Of a DNA stretch of 64,000 nucleotides, positions 45,217-59,199 are shown piece by piece. Positions within the stretch are counted from its first letter, which is position 1; every line of letters starts with the position of its first letter. The DNA is from Notolepis coatsorum (Eukaryota > Chordata > Actinopteri > Aulopiformes > Paralepididae): the NCBI GenBank assembly GCA_963971535.1, contig OZ020598.1, forward strand, positions 101,851,496-101,915,495, read 5' to 3'. A program made the translations under genes and the position numbers. The notes under the pieces are model-generated. The model was not told where the DNA came from. It saw only the letters and a program-made list of their open reading frames with translations, and searched no databases.

Positions 45217-46357
45217 TGTTGTTTAGTGGCCCTGTCTCCCGCTTGTCATCATGAAAACCCTTGTACTGTATAAAGCTAAGTCTTTCTTTCATATTCTCAG
45301 CGACACAGAGCCGGAGGGAGGAGTTCTGATTGGACCAGAGTAGATTGACAAGAGTTTGCTGGTAGCTTGTCGTCATTGCTTTTAATCAAGCTTCAAAATT
45401 GTATTCATCATCGGAATCTGAAGAGTTTGATATTTTGAAAGCCAAGACTTTGTTTATTTAAAATCAAACAAAAACCCCAACATGACCAAAAATCAATAAG
45501 TTAACATAAATCCACGTTTATCTAGAAATGCACCGTTGCGACATCTGATTTTGATAGAGCACGTCACATTTGTTAAGTCATCAGGTATAAGGTCTGGAGC
45601 GGCTCCATGGACAATAAACCTGACGTCTTCTCTGGCTGCCCCCGAGTTTTCGCTGCGGCTATAGGAAAATTAATGGATTATTAATAGGCGGCTCCTCGCT
45701 TCATCTGTGGTTCATGCAGCTGTGGTCCCCTGAACAAAGCACTTTAATATACATGTCTCTCTCTGATAAGGCAGGGTTTTTTGAATTTTAAGCAACAGTT
45801 TAAAAAAAAATGCTGGCAAAAAACTAGCTCAGCTTTGCAGATGAGGTCACCCAACATCGCCGGCGTCAATACTTCATTTATAGCAATTTAGCTTTTAGAA
45901 ATTGGAATGTTAATTAAACATAAATCCTTTGGTGAAACGCAATTTTCATATTAACCCCACTTGCAGTATCAACAACATTACAGGTAAACAGGGGAGGAAA
46001 ATACTGTTAATTTCTGCCATTGGTGTGTGTGTGGGGGCGGGGGGTGTACTGGGGCTTGTCATAACACGTGCCATTTACATTTACATTACACATACATACA
46101 CGTGAGAGGTATATGAACGATTGTTGTATAGAATGACACTGGGATCAGCCAGGGGGGTGTTCAGTGCATACAGGTAAATGTTCCATTATGTGGTAGAATC
46201 GAGAACACTACTATAGAATAAAGCTTTATTTCAGAAAAAAAAATTAGAAAACGAACATTATGTGAGTCCACAAAATCAATACATTGATTCTACGAACAAG
46301 CTCTCGACTTTATACCTGATGACATCACAAGATGGAGTCTTGCTTCTCTGGTTTCTG
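45217..46357. other. No gene recognised (copy B spacer)
   Basis: Counterpart of 26527-27667, essentially identical by eye. No domain or RNA gene seen. Confidence 0.45.
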
Positions 46358-46857
46358 GCAGAGAGAGTAGCTCATGTTTATGTGGATATCACTGGGAGAG
46401 AGATAGTAGCTCATGTTTATGTGGATATCACTGGGAGAGAGATAGTAGCTCATGTTTATGTGGATATCACTGGGAGAGAGATAGTAGCTCATGTTTATGT
46501 GGATATCACTGGGAGAGAGATAGTAGCTCACGTTTATGTGGATATCACTGGGAGAGAGATAGTAGCTCATGTTTATGTGGATATCACTGGGAGAGAGATA
46601 GTAGCTCATGTTTATGTGGATATAACTGGGAGAGAGATAGTAGCTCATGTTTATGTGGATATCACTGGGAGAGAGATAGTAGCTCATGTTTATGTGGATA
46701 TCACTGGGAGAGAGATAGTAGCTCATGTTTATGTGGATATAACTGGGAGAGAGATAGTAGCTCATGTTTATGTGGATATCACTGGGAGAGAGATAGTAGC
46801 TCATGTTTATGTGGATATCACTGGGAGAGAGATAGTAGCTCATGTTTATGTGGATAT
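46358..46857 (+). repeat. 39-bp minisatellite, copy B, 13 units
   Basis: One unit longer than copy A. The order of variants (CACGTTTATG, GATATAACTG) differs from A, showing turnover after duplication. Confidence 0.97.
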
Positions 46858-48461
46858 CAGTGGCGAATCCTTATGGAAGCCAACGGAAGCCATGCCTCCC
46901 TAATATTAAAATATGAATTAATATGAAATATGAAATATGATTTTTTTTTTTTTTTTTTTTTAATATAGTTTACATTCTTTTTCATCTGTGCATCTGTGTT
47001 ATAATTTTTTTTTTTTTTAAATGTCGCCCTCTTCTCCTTCTCACTCCCTCTAACACACTGTCAGCCTCACTATGCTCACTGCAGCAGGAGAGGAGGCAGA
47101 TGGTAGGTCTCTTTCTCCAGGCTTCCAGCATTATAGAGTCCAAATCCGATCCTAGCCAATCAGATTCGAGCTGACTGCCACAGCTGACTGCCAGAGGAAA
47201 ACACTCAGCATATTTTCCCCTCTGCAACCCGTAACTGTTCCCACGGGCCGAATATTGCCCCGATCCTCGCGAGATTAAATCCACGGGGACCTCTCGGCGT
47301 GCCGAAGCTTTTCCTAAATCACTTCCATCATCGAAAACGAGGGGAAAAGGTCGGCTCGCGACCCTGAAAATGTCGCGTGATTTTAAAAACGCTGTATTAA
47401 GTGAGCCTATTATGGGATCCACGCGAGCTTTCTATCGTGGAAACATCTGGGCGTCCCGCAACTTTTACTCAATCACATGTAGCCCCTAAAATGCTTAGAA
47501 AAGGAAAACAAAAAGCGTGGAATAAACTCGCCGAAACGGAAAAGTGTCCCACAGGCGCGCCGTGATTCCGATCTGCGTGAAAATATTCACGGCCATAGAT
47601 GAGACCGTGGGAAACCTTTTTGCAACCGAATATGTGTCTCGAATTTGCTCCCACGCGGCGCGCAAAATCGTGCAAGGAAAAATCGGACCAAAAATTAACC
47701 AATGCTCCAGCAGTATTAATGACCCTGATGTAAACAAGACAAACGTCTTTCTCTGGTCTGCATCCCCTTAAGGCCTCTACATGCTACAGCAACTTCAAAG
47801 CAACTGCAACACAACATCGGCGCGATTTCAGCGCGGTTGTTTTAGAGGGTCTTGTAGACTGTGTTGCTTGGACGTTGCGTACATGTCCCCAGAATCTAAT
47901 CTGAACAACCGTTGCGTTGATATTGCGTAGCAGTGATTGGTTGGTTAGCGAATGGGGCGGGGCTGTCATAGAATAATATTAGTCCCGCAGAGAATAATAT
48001 CCTCCATTGTTGAAGCCAGCGTTGACGCTAAATAATCAGCGTCACATAGCTCGCCTTTTTCTGAAAACCCAAGCACATATTGTTCCATAGCATACGCCTT
48101 CAGTTGATCATGACAAATCCTCTCTTATCTTGACGATTAAAAAGCCTCCATAATTTAGTAAATAAAGCTGTAGCCAGCCAGCTAGCATTGGGTCTATTCA
48201 AAATGCTATCCACATTAGCTACTTAGCTAACCAAGTAAATACAATGGTATCCGTCCTGAGGTAACGTTAAATACAACGTTTGCTAGTCGAAATGACTGGA
48301 CACACACAGGGACAAGTTAAACATCAATCAAGTAATTTATTCCAATAGGTAGTTTGAGCTGCATGTGAGCCGAGGTCCTCTCCATTGGAAACTAATGATG
48401 TTACGGTAACGTTAGCTCGAAAAGCACAGAAAGTTAAGCTGCTAGCAACAGACACTATAAC

Positions 48462-48668
48462 ACTTCCGGTCGGGGGTTTTCAAAATAAAAGAGCGACGTC
48501 TAACATCACCGGAAATACGTTTATTTTGTACATTATCCAAAGTTAACACGAACCTAAACTAACTTTAGATTAGTTTAGGTTCGTGTAACGTTAGATATTG
48601 TAAAAAATAAACGTATTTACGGTGCTTTTAGACTCGCTCTTTTATTTTGAAACCCCCCGCCCGGAAGT
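48462..48668. repeat. Nested palindromic element, about 207 bp
   Basis: ACTTCCGG...GTTTTCAAAATAAAAGAGCGA at the left pairs with TCGCTCTTTTATTTTGAAAC...CCGGAAGT at the right, and inner parts (AATACGTTTATTTT with AAAATAAACGTATT; TTAACACGAACCTAAACTAA with TTAGTTTAGGTTCGTGTAA) pair too. A near-complete hairpin without coding capacity, nested inside the Harbinger element. Confidence 0.8.
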
Positions 48669-48834
48669 AAAAATTATGCTTATTTTTCTGCTTTTATCAA
48701 TGGGTTGGTTGAGAAGGGAAGCGTCATCTATCTAGGGAACCTAGCTACATACGGGGTACAATGTTACATAGGCTGCGCGTTGATTTTGCAGAAGCATAAA
48801 GGTAGAGTGTCTGCAACACCGTTGCTTTGTCGAT

Positions 48835-49615
48835 GTTGTGTCGAAGAATAGCACTGCAAAAGACCAAAGCAGACTACAAAGAGTGACACGTTCAGCCGAA
48901 CGCACAATCGGAGGGGGGCTCCCCACCCTCCAGAACATTTACTACAAGCGTTGCAAGGGGAAGGCTAAGAGAATTATTAAGGACTCGAGCCACCCGAACA
49001 ACTGCCTCTTTGAACTGCTGCCGTCAGGCAAGCGATACAGGAGTCTCAAGGCGAGCACAGAAAGACTCAGAAGTAGCTTCTATCCCCAGGCCATCAGGCT
49101 GCTAAACGAACAATGATTGAACACTACACAACAACAACCACCAAACACACATAGCACACACATCCACACGCACACACTCACTTTAAACAAACACACTGCA
49201 GCACCCACTACACACACTTTATAGCACACACCCACTTTAAACAAACACACTGTAGCACCCACTCCCCACACTTTATATTTATGGATGAAGGATTGCACTA
49301 CAACTCGTACACCTTACTGTAAATTGTACCTAAAATTGTACCTCATCCCATTTCTGCTTTGCACTAGATAGTACTGTACATTAGTACACTGCATAGTTGT
49401 GTATTGTATATTATATGGTAACTCAGAACATTGTACATATGTCTATACCGAACAACTGTGACCTCATTTTCTTCTTCTAAATTCATGCTATATTATGTTA
49501 TTATGTTATTTGATACTATCTTGTCTAGCACAGTCTCTGGAGCGTAACAGTAAGAAGCATTTTGTATGAAAGTATTCTGTACTTCTGTATGACAACTATT
49601 AAAGAACTTGAACTT
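48835..49615 (+). pseudogene. Rex1/Babar-like LINE 3' fragment nested in the Harbinger element
   Basis: Matches the 3' quarter of the LINE at 12880-13605: RLQRVTRSAERTIGGGLPTL, KAKRIIKDSSHPNNCLFELL, SFYPQAIRLLNEQ, then the same A/C-rich 3' UTR ending TTAAAGAACTTGAA. It is heavily 5'-truncated and in frame to its stop at 49116. It inserted about 37 bp from the right end of the Harbinger element. Confidence 0.9.
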
Positions 49616-49767
49616 GAAGTTGCTTTGAATTTGCTGTAGCATGCAGAGGCCTTTATACAATTGTGTGTATTGAGCCGTACTGTATTGTACCCATTCTGCA
49701 ATCTGTTAAATAAATAAAAAGAAAGTTTGACTGGCCGCCGAGCCATACTGTAGTGTACATGGTGACT

Positions 49768-49800
<33 letters not shown>

Positions 49801-50180
49801 AAATATTAATAAAAATATTTAATAATTTTTTTTTTTATAATTTTTTTTTGGCTTCCCCTGTTATTTTACCCACGCGACGCCACTGGTGGATATCACTGGG
49901 AGAGAGAGAGTAGCTCATGGTTATGTGGATATCTCTGGTACAAGGGGAAAAAAATTGTGCATAGGCAAACTCAGCTCCCCGTAGCATTTAAGCAGCCTCT
50001 CCCTGCTAATTCAGAGCGGGCAAAAGGAATAACAAACTCCATAGATGTTTTATGCCAACAGATCTGCGACCCTACTCTGTTGTAGAGAATGTTCGTTTTA
50101 AACACGTGTTGAATGTGATTGAGCCCCGCTACGATGTTCCCTCTCGTCCACATTTTAGCCAGCAAGTCATAACAGCTCTT

Positions 50181-50671
50181 TACATTAACATTTACATTTA
50201 GTAATTTAGCTGATGCTTTTATCCAAAGCGACTTACAGTACAAGTTCTGTACGACAAGTCAGCAGGAAGGGTACAACTCTATCAGCTGAGTAACAATGTT
50301 CATCAAACAGTGTTGAAACTTGGGTGCTGCAGTGTCGAGTGCATAGTAGTAATTTAATTTCAGATATTGATTGAAGAAGTGTGTTTTTAGTCTTTTGGGG
50401 TTTCGGCTGTCCTAACTGTGATGGGAAGTTCGTTCCACCATTGTGGAGCGAGGACCGAGAATAGTTGGCATCTCTTTGATGACCCTCCCGGAGCTTGGAT
50501 AGGAGTGGGTCTGAGGCGGCCAGAGGATGTAGAGCAGAAGGGGTTGTGGTTGTATAGTTAGAGATCATTGACCGGAGGTAGGCGGGAGCCGTTCCCTTCG
50601 CGGCGCAGACATGCCAGGTCGAGGACCTTGAAACGGATTCGTGTGGGTTTATAAACAAACACAAGCTGTAG
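50181..50671 (-). repeat. L2-like LINE 3' end, copy B
   Basis: Counterpart of 29570-30060 with no difference that I noticed. Confidence 0.82.
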
Positions 50672-50805
50672 TCGTCCAGGACTTATCCAGGCTTAAGATT
50701 TTTGCTCTCATCACCGACGGGGTGGACATCTAGGGCTACTGAGAGCTACTTAACAGCGAGGCAGAGGAGCTGCAGGGGGGGGGGGGGGGGTGCAGAGGCC
50801 CGGGA

Positions 50806-51895
50806 GTACAGTTCCTGTCACACCAGAGGTACAGTTCCTGTCACAACAGAGGTACAGTTCCTGTCACAACAGGGGTACAGTTCCTGTCACAACAGAGGCA
50901 CTGCGGTTTAGTTCCTGTCACAACAGAGGTACAGTTCCTGTCACAACAGAGCTACAGTTCCTGTCACAACAGAGGTACAGTTCCTGTCACAACAGAATTA
51001 CAGTTCCTGTCAAAACAGAGGTACAGTTCCTGTCACAACATGGGTACAGTTCCTGTCACAACAGAGGTAGAGTTCCTATAACAACAGGGGTACAGTTCCT
51101 GTCACAACAGAGGGACAGTTCCTGTCACAGCAGAGGTACAGTTCCTGTCACAACAGAGGTACAGTTCCTGTAACAACAGGGGTACAGTTCCTGTCACAAC
51201 AGAGGTACAGTTCCTGTCACAACAGAGGTACAGTTCCTGTCACAACAGGGGTACAGTTCCTGTCACAACAGAGGTACAGTTCCTGTCACAACAGAAGTAC
51301 AGTTCCTGTCACAACAGAGCCACAGTTCCTGTAACAGCAGAGGTACAGTTCCTGTCACAACAGAGCTACAGTTCCTGTCACAGCAGAGGTACAGTTCCTG
51401 TCACAGCAGAGCTACAGTTCCTGTCACAGCAGAGCTACAGTTCCTGTCACAGCAAAGCTACAGTACCTGTCACAGCAGAGGTACAGTTCCTGTCACAGCA
51501 GAGCTACAGTTCCTGTCACAGCAGAGGTACAGTTCCTGTCACAGCAGAGGTACAGTTCCTGTCACAGCAGAGCTACAGTTCCTGTCACAACAGAGGTACA
51601 GTTCCTGTCACAACAGACATACAGTTCCTGTCACAACAGAGGTACAGTTCCTGTCACAACAGAGGTACAGTTCCTGTCACAACAGAGCTACAGTTCCTGT
51701 CACAGCAGAGCTACAGTTCCTGTCACAACAGAGCTACAGTTCCTGTCACAACAGAGGTACAGTTCCTGTAAACACAGAGCTACAGTTCCTGTCACAACAG
51801 AGCTACAGTTCCTGACACAGCAGAGGTACAGTTCCTGTCACAGCAGGGGTACAGTTCCTGTCACAACAGAGCTACAGTTCCTGTCACAACAGACA
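50806..51895 (+). repeat. 23-bp minisatellite, copy B, about 47 units
   Basis: Same units as 30190-31305 with one or two units fewer in the CACAGCAGAGCT-rich part near 51360-51430. Confidence 0.97.
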
Positions 51896-51987
51896 ATGCT
51901 AGAGATATTGTGATGTGCCAGTGAGACGGCAGCACTGAGAGCCGCCAGCAAACTTGCATGGATTAACTTTTTATTACTGGCTCCTTT

Positions 51988-52661
<674 letters not shown>

Positions 52662-52679
52662 TTTTCTAGTATGTTGTAA

Positions 52680-54311
52680 TTACGCATTGATTGAGCTCAC
52701 ATGTCCCGTGCACGTCTGGCACAGGTGCGGGAGGGGCTTGAGCAGGGCCAGTCTTGCCTTCGGCATGACGAAGGCAACATGAAGCTTGTTGTCATCACTC
52801 ATCTGTAGCAGAGAGCTGTCGTTGAGAGCTCGCCGTTCAGCTACTCTTCTGCGGTTCGGCATCTTGAGGACTGCATTCCTCACTGGTAGGCCGATGCTGT
52901 AGTGGTCATCTGTAAGTTGCACAGACTGGGAGACCAGTTCCAGAAACTGGAGGTCGTCCCTCGACTTCTCAAGCCGGTCGTTTTGACGCTCTGGGAAGTC
53001 GTTCTTGAACTGTTGACTCCAAAGTTCATCTAGCGTGGTCACAGATGTGCGGTTGGACGTGACTTGTATGAGTCCACTGGTCGTTTCAAGGCCATCTACT
53101 CCTCTGAGGAGGCCGTTGACGAACCAGTCCAATCGTGTTTTCACCGCGTATGGCCCTTCCTCCAGGCGGGGTACCACCTGCCATGGTTCCCTTGCCTTGG
53201 GTACGTCGGTCCCGAGGAGAAGGCCTATCTCAGCCTGGATCTTCGGGTTCGCACTTCACTGAGATGGGGCCCCTTATCGACTTCCTATTGCGGTGGGATG
53301 TTCCGGTAACTAACAGGTATTGACTTCTGAGAGAAGGTATTGGGTCGCTCTAGGAAGTTGTCGCTGTCCAAGCCACAGACTTCTAAACCAGACACCATCT
53401 GGCTGCTCACAACCGGCTCAACTCCCATGGTCTTTAGCAGGATACTTGTCTTCCTGCCGGTGATGTTAAGCGCTGCCATTAACTTCTCTGTGCAGACAGT
53501 GACGTTGCTGCCTGGGTCCGGGAACGCGTAGGTAGCCACCATCTTGTTGCCTTGCTTGGGTTGATGTGGACCGGAACGATAGCCAAGATGCTTTCGACGT
53601 TGCCGGCCCCATTAGCTCTGTCGGTCCTGGTTTCTGCATTGATGCCTCCACTGACCCTAGGACTGGCTTCGCCCTCTTCTTCCTCTTGTTCTTTCTGGGT
53701 AGCGCCGCCTGGTGCTCTGGAGCTGAGAAGGTCACCAGGTTCCCTTATTATCGGGACGGTCAGTGAAGCGGGCCGAGCCTGCTTGCGGGCTTGGGATTCG
53801 TCGGTCTTCCCTTTCTCTATGTAAGAGCTCCTTCCCCTAATACGGGACCCTTCGTAGGGGGTTCGTTGGCCCCCACGCTCTCCCAGTACTTGGAGCTTAG
53901 CCTCTACCTCAGCTAACGCAGCCTGGCCTCTGTAACTCCTCTCTTTTCTCTTATCTTAGCTAAAATCCGAGCATCCCGTGCACCCTGTGCTGCCCTCTCT
54001 GCATCCTGTGCCGCCCTCTCTGCATCCTGTGCCGCCCTTAGCTTAGATGAGTCTGCTAAGAACTGAGCCTCCTCTTCATCGAGTTGTCGTGTTCGCCTTT
54101 GCGCGGAAAGCCGGGCCTTCAACCCGACCCTTTCTAATTCAACTTTCCGACGCGTGTTGGCCGATGATCTCCTGGGAAGCGTGGTGGATGGTGCTTTCGA
54201 CCCTTTCCCTCCGAAGCCGGATGCGCTGTCGTCTGGCTCAATATCATCTTGGTGCTTCCTAGACTCCTTTGTACGCTTAGGCACCTTTTCAACCTTCTTA
54301 AGTTTCGACAT
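52680..54311 (-). pseudogene. BEL/Pao gag and protease relic, copy B
   Basis: Counterpart of 32004-33635 with the same breaks, so the damage predates the duplication. One visible difference changes TMGGEP to TMGVEP in the protease part. Confidence 0.82.
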
Positions 54312-54665
54312 TTTGTGGGTCTCGTGTTCTCGTGTTCTTCTTCTCGGGTTCTTCTTCTCGTGTTCTTCTTCTCGTGTTCTTCTTCTCATGTTCTTCTTCT
54401 CATGTTCCCTTTTCCTCTTGGAACAAAGTTTTCTTACTAATGTGTGGGCCGGGGCTCCACTCCACTGGTCAAATTACTTACTCGTGAGTAGTACGTCCGT
54501 TGATAAAGAAAAGCAATGTCCACAGCCGCTCCGTTTATAGTAAAGATATTCAAATGGTTTATTTGCAAAGTCTTTCTTTACAGAAGTGGTCCTAAATCTA
54601 CTTTCCTAAATATTCTTGTCACTCATGCACATACTACTACAAGGTAAGAAAACTGTTTTTTCCCT

Positions 54666-55108
<443 letters not shown>

Positions 55109-55137
55109 CCAAAACACTTGTTATTTTTTTTTCACCC

Positions 55138-55245
55138 TTGTAATAATAATAATACTTTATTTGTATAGCACTTTTCATACAGAAGTTGCAGTTCAAAGTG
55201 CTTCACAACAGTAAAAAATATAGGCATAAGCGAGCATGAGCACGG
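55138..55245 (-). repeat. L2/SINE-type 3' end, copy B
   Basis: Counterpart of 34480-34590. Confidence 0.7.
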
Positions 55246-55729
55246 TAAGGTAAATCACAGTGTTTCACATTAGGACCTAGTATCCCAATAGGTTCTCTGT
55301 TTAGTTTCATTCAAGTTTCAAGTTTCAGTACAAAGATAGTTTAAAATGATTCGGTTTAGAAATAAACTAAGAATTATAAAATGGAACAGACATATGTGAT
55401 GGATACACAACCCCACTAAGGTGGTGGGGGGGGTTGCTGCATTGTCATTGACATGTAAATAGGTGAGCCAGGGAGGGAGAGAGCGAGAGAGAAAGTGTCA
55501 ACAGTAGTCATTATGTGTCGCCATCAAGTGGTCATTATGTGTCAGTACATGATCTCCCATTCTAAAGACAGTAGGGGTCATCTGACCCCTTCCCAGCGGG
55601 ATTCAGTGACATTTTGTCCATGGCTGTGCTAGGTGAAGGGTTAACGGACGAATGTAGTCAATGGAATTGAGTTAATAGCCCTCACAAGTATAGTACCGTA
55701 ATAAAAACTTGTGTGTGTGTGTGGGTGTG

Positions 55730-55764
<35 letters not shown>

Positions 55765-55954
55765 TATGAGAGAAAAAGACAGAAAGAGAGAGAGAGAGAG
55801 AGAGATATGTTAACATCTCATACTGCAGTGGCGGTGGGCGGATAGGGGTTGGGGGGCGGTTTGTTGGGGGGGCGGGCGGGTGTGGGCGGGGGCGGGGGTG
55901 GATATCGTCCCACGTCCACGCGGGGCTCGAACCGCCGACGTCTCTCCTCCCCTG
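55246..55954. other. 3' flank of the ABCG4-like gene, copy B
   Basis: Counterpart of 34591-35297. The GT tract (55710-55760) and the G-rich stretch (55850-55900, with an extra GGGGGC) differ slightly in length. No other feature seen. Confidence 0.5.
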
Positions 55955-57883
55955 TCAGCGCTCCAACTTGACCTTGCAGCGCAGCACCAGGTATGTGGCC
56001 AGGCGCAGCACCAGGAAGAAGATGCCGAGCGCGATGAAGTCCACGTACAGCTTGGCGTCCTCCACATCCAGCATGTGCAGCACCTCCCCCGGGTTCTGGA
56101 ACTTACACGGCGGCGTGGGGCAATGCAGCTCGGTGCGGTTATCGTAGATGGACAGGATCAGCCCCTCGAAGCCGTACCTCACGTAGGAGGTGTAGGAGCT
56201 CCACTGCAGGTATTTGGGAATGGTGTCGAAGTTGATGAAGAAGCCGGAGAACAGCAACACTGGGATGGCCGTGATCGGACCCACGAACGTCGCCACCTCC
56301 AGCGAGGGGGACGCGGCCCCTATGAGCAGACCCAGGGACTGGGCTACCAGGGCGGTGGAAGTGCAGAGAGCCATGAAGAGCAGGAAGCGATGTGTTTCGG
56401 GAGGCTGGTCTGTCATCCAGTACACTATACTGCAGTACATGATGGGACATAAGACCTGGAATGGTATGTCGGCCATGGTCTTGGCCAGGTAGTAGGCATT
56501 CACGCTGTACCAGTAGTTCAGATGTTCCCTCAGGAACACAGACATCTCCAGCGGAAAGGTGAGGACGGTGGGCATCAGGGCGGCAAACATGAGGAACATC
56601 ATTGAGAAGAAGAGGAAGCCCGTGTTGTTGAAGACCTTGCTGGCGTCGTTGCCGATGTTCAGATACAGCAAGCCAATCAGGACCCCGATGCACAGGTGGG
56701 ACATCGCCCTGAAGTGAGTCAACACCATGTCCCTGCGTATAGTAATGAAGGTCCTTTTGAAGAGGATGCAGAACTGTTTGAAGGTACTCGTGGCAAAGGT
56801 GTGTGTCTCAATGGTGCCCTCAATGGTGTCGCTGTGACACTGGGAGTGACAGGAGTCGCTTTTGTCGCTGGAGTTCTTCTTGTCCCCTTCTGAGCACAGA
56901 CCGTCCTGGATGGCCTTGAACAGCACCGGGTTCATGTCCCCGTACTCCCCTGACGCCACCTCCATGATGAAGTCAGCAGGGTTGTGATAGGTGGGACAGT
57001 GAAGGCCCAGGTTCTTCAGGTAGGGTATGAGGTAAGGGACTGTACCCTTGTATATACACTGGCCCTGACTGAGGATGTAGAGCTTGTCAAACATCTCGAA
57101 GAGCTTGGCGCTGGGCTGGTGGATGGTGCAGATGATTGTCCTTCCTCCCAGAGCCAGAGACTTCATGAGAGACACCACCTGGAAGCAGGACGCACTGTCC
57201 AGACCACTGGTGGGCTCATCGAAGAACATGACAGGGGGGTTGTTGACCAGCTCCAGGGCGATGGCCAGTCTCTTACACTGCCCTCCTGACAGGGAGATGG
57301 TCCTGGTCTGGGCACACTCCTGAAGACCCAGAGCGATCAGGATCTCATCCACGAGTTCCATCTTCACCTTTATGCTCTCGTTTATCTTCAGATTAGCTGA
57401 GACCATCATGGCCTCCCGCGTGGTCAGGTGAGGCAGCAGCATGTCGTCCTGCATGATGTAGCAGGACATCTTCCTGAAGTTCCTCAGGTTGCGCACCTGT
57501 CCGTTCACCAGGATCTGACCCTTCATCCCCGTCTCCCTGTATCCAGCCAGGATGTTCATCAGGGTGGACTTCCCAGCTCCAGAGGGCCCCATGATGCCAA
57601 CCAACTCCCCGTTGTTGAATCTCCCCGAGACACACTTGAGCAGCTCTTTGTAGCCTCTTCTCCGCCAGCAGGGGCCCTGGCGGATGGTGTAGGAGAGTTC
57701 GGTGAACTCCAGGTCCACGCCGGAGCGGTGGGGCAGGTGGGAGAAGCGCTGGGCCTCCGTGATGTGGTTCTCCACCTTCTTGAGGTGTGTGAGCAGGGGC
57801 TCCTGGGTGGAGTTGGGGGTCTCTTCCATGGGGATGGTCACGGAGGCGACCGGCCCCGGCGGCTCCAGAGAACTCTCAGCCAT
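55955..57883 (-). CDS. abcg4: ABCG4-like half-transporter, single exon, copy B
   Basis: Same 642-codon uninterrupted frame as copy A, with all ABC motifs at the same positions and the same Cys after LSGGQ. By eye I count four base differences to copy A: three silent and one that changes residue 327 from Gly to Asp (AIQDGLC), in the linker between the ATP-binding and membrane halves. The conserved frame, with change mostly at silent positions, argues that it was not a dead copy at the time of duplication, though the number is too small for a test. Start and stop are chosen as in copy A. Confidence 0.93.
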   Translation of the reverse strand: MAESSLEPPGPVASVTIPMEETPNSTQEPLLTHLKKVENHITEAQRFSHLPHRSGVDLEFTELSYTIRQGPCWRRRGYKELLKCVSGRFNNGELVGIMGPSGAGKSTLMNILAGYRETGMKGQILVNGQVRNLRNFRKMSCYIMQDDMLLPHLTTREAMMVSANLKINESIKVKMELVDEILIALGLQECAQTRTISLSGGQCKRLAIALELVNNPPVMFFDEPTSGLDSASCFQVVSLMKSLALGGRTIICTIHQPSAKLFEMFDKLYILSQGQCIYKGTVPYLIPYLKNLGLHCPTYHNPADFIMEVASGEYGDMNPVLFKAIQDGLCSEGDKKNSSDKSDSCHSQCHSDTIEGTIETHTFATSTFKQFCILFKRTFITIRRDMVLTHFRAMSHLCIGVLIGLLYLNIGNDASKVFNNTGFLFFSMMFLMFAALMPTVLTFPLEMSVFLREHLNYWYSVNAYYLAKTMADIPFQVLCPIMYCSIVYWMTDQPPETHRFLLFMALCTSTALVAQSLGLLIGAASPSLEVATFVGPITAIPVLLFSGFFINFDTIPKYLQWSSYTSYVRYGFEGLILSIYDNRTELHCPTPPCKFQNPGEVLHMLDVEDAKLYVDFIALGIFFLVLRLATYLVLRCKVKLER

Positions 57884-58056
57884 GTCGGCAGATGCTTTCC
57901 ACAGCAAAACGGTAGGCAAGGCACCTTGGTTGAGAAATGCAGGCTTCAATCTATGTTGTTTAGTCTATCTGTTCAGTACTGTTCAGTACTGTTTCACGAT
58001 GCACAGTCCCATCCAGTCTGGTCGAAGATGCAACTGACACAGAGAGAGAATCGTGG

Positions 58057-58066
58057 CTATATATAG
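58057..58066 (-). promoter_or_regulatory. TATA box of the ABCG4-like gene, copy B
   Basis: CTATATATAG, same position relative to the gene as in copy A. Confidence 0.6.
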
Positions 58067-58077
58067 AGACCCAAATG

Positions 58078-58786
58078 TTCTAGAAGGTTCGGTTATGACA
58101 TCATGCATACTGTAACATCACAAATGTTCTAGAATGTTCTATTATGACAGCATACTGTAACATCACAAATGTTCTAGAATGTTCTATTATGACATCATGA
58201 ATGGTCTATTATGACATCATACTGTGACATCACAAATGTTCTAGAATGTTCTATTATGACAGCATACTGTAACATCACAAATGTTCTAGAATGTTCTATT
58301 ATGACATCATACTGTGACATCACAAATGTTCTAGAATGTTTGATTATGACATCATACTGTGACATCACAAATGTTCTAGAATGTTCTATTATGACATCAT
58401 GAATGGTCTATTATGACATCATACTGTGACATCACAAATGTTCTAGAATGTTCTATTATGACATCATACTGTGACATCACAAATGTTCTAGAATGTTCTA
58501 TTATGACAGCATACTGTAACATCACAAATGTTCTAGAATGTGCTATTATGACATCATACTGTGACATCACAAATGTTCTAGAATGTTTGATTATGACATC
58601 ATACTGTGACATCACAAATGTTCTAGAATGTTCTATTATGACATCATACTGTGACATCACAAATGTTCTAGAATGTTCTATAATGACATCATACTGTGAC
58701 ATCACAAATGTTCTAGAATGTTTGATTATGACATCATACTGTGACATCACAAATGTTCTAGAATGTTCTATTATGACATCATACTG
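58078..58786 (-). promoter_or_regulatory. 45-bp tandem array of heat-shock-element-like sites, copy B, 15 units
   Basis: Same unit as 37421-37935, with 15 TTCTAGAA cores against 11 in copy A. Complete TTCnnGAAnnTTC patterns are in most units; some end TTTG or TGCT. Two CATGAATGGTC spacers show that blocks of several units were duplicated. Confidence 0.85.
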
Positions 58787-58795
58787 AAACCGAAA

Positions 58796-58804
58796 TATAT
58801 ATAG
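58796..58804 (+). promoter_or_regulatory. Second TATA-like site, far end of the array, copy B
   Basis: TATATATAG in GAAATATATATAGCTTTGGC. Here the following GGCTCTTACACAGATTAATC is uninterrupted and leads into the AAT microsatellite. No coding frame follows. Confidence 0.45.
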
Positions 58805-58862
58805 CTTTGGCTCTTACACAGATTAATCATAACATTCCCATAAATCATATCCTTCTATTTGA

Positions 58863-59060
<198 letters not shown>

Positions 59061-59199
59061 CCATCCAATCTTGGGACCCCATGACCCCCCTCCACCCCCT
59101 ATCTACCTTCATGACACTGCTAGCCCACGCATGGCTAGGGAGATGGCATTGTGGTGGTCTGCTAAGGGTGTTAAATTTACTCTCCATTTTATTTGTTTT
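59061..59199. other. Junction sequence between copies B and C
   Basis: 139 bp found nowhere else in the window. It ends CATTTTATTTGTTTTCAG directly before copy C, which looks like a splice acceptor (pyrimidine-rich tract plus CAG). No coding domain seen. Confidence 0.6.

Larger units (their letters stand above)
47771..49652. mobile_element. PIF/Harbinger-type non-autonomous element, only in copy B
   Basis: Ends AGGCCTCTACATGCTACAGC and, in reverse complement, AGGCCTCTGCATGCTACAGC, with the match continuing to about 37 bp. It is flanked by TTA on both sides (47768-47770, 49653-49655). Copies A and C have the empty site CCCCTTATACAATTG, so the 3-bp duplication is proven by comparison. TTA/TAA duplications fit PIF/Harbinger. 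No transposase is inside; a hairpin element and a LINE end are nested in it. Confidence 0.92.
46858..49885. mobile_element. hAT-type element, copy B, split by a Harbinger element
   Basis: Same CAGTGGCG...CGCCACTG element and 8-bp GTGGATAT duplication as in copy A (46850-46857 and 49886-49893). Without the 1885-bp insertion it would be 1143 bp, close to the 1146 bp of copy A. Confidence 0.92.
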
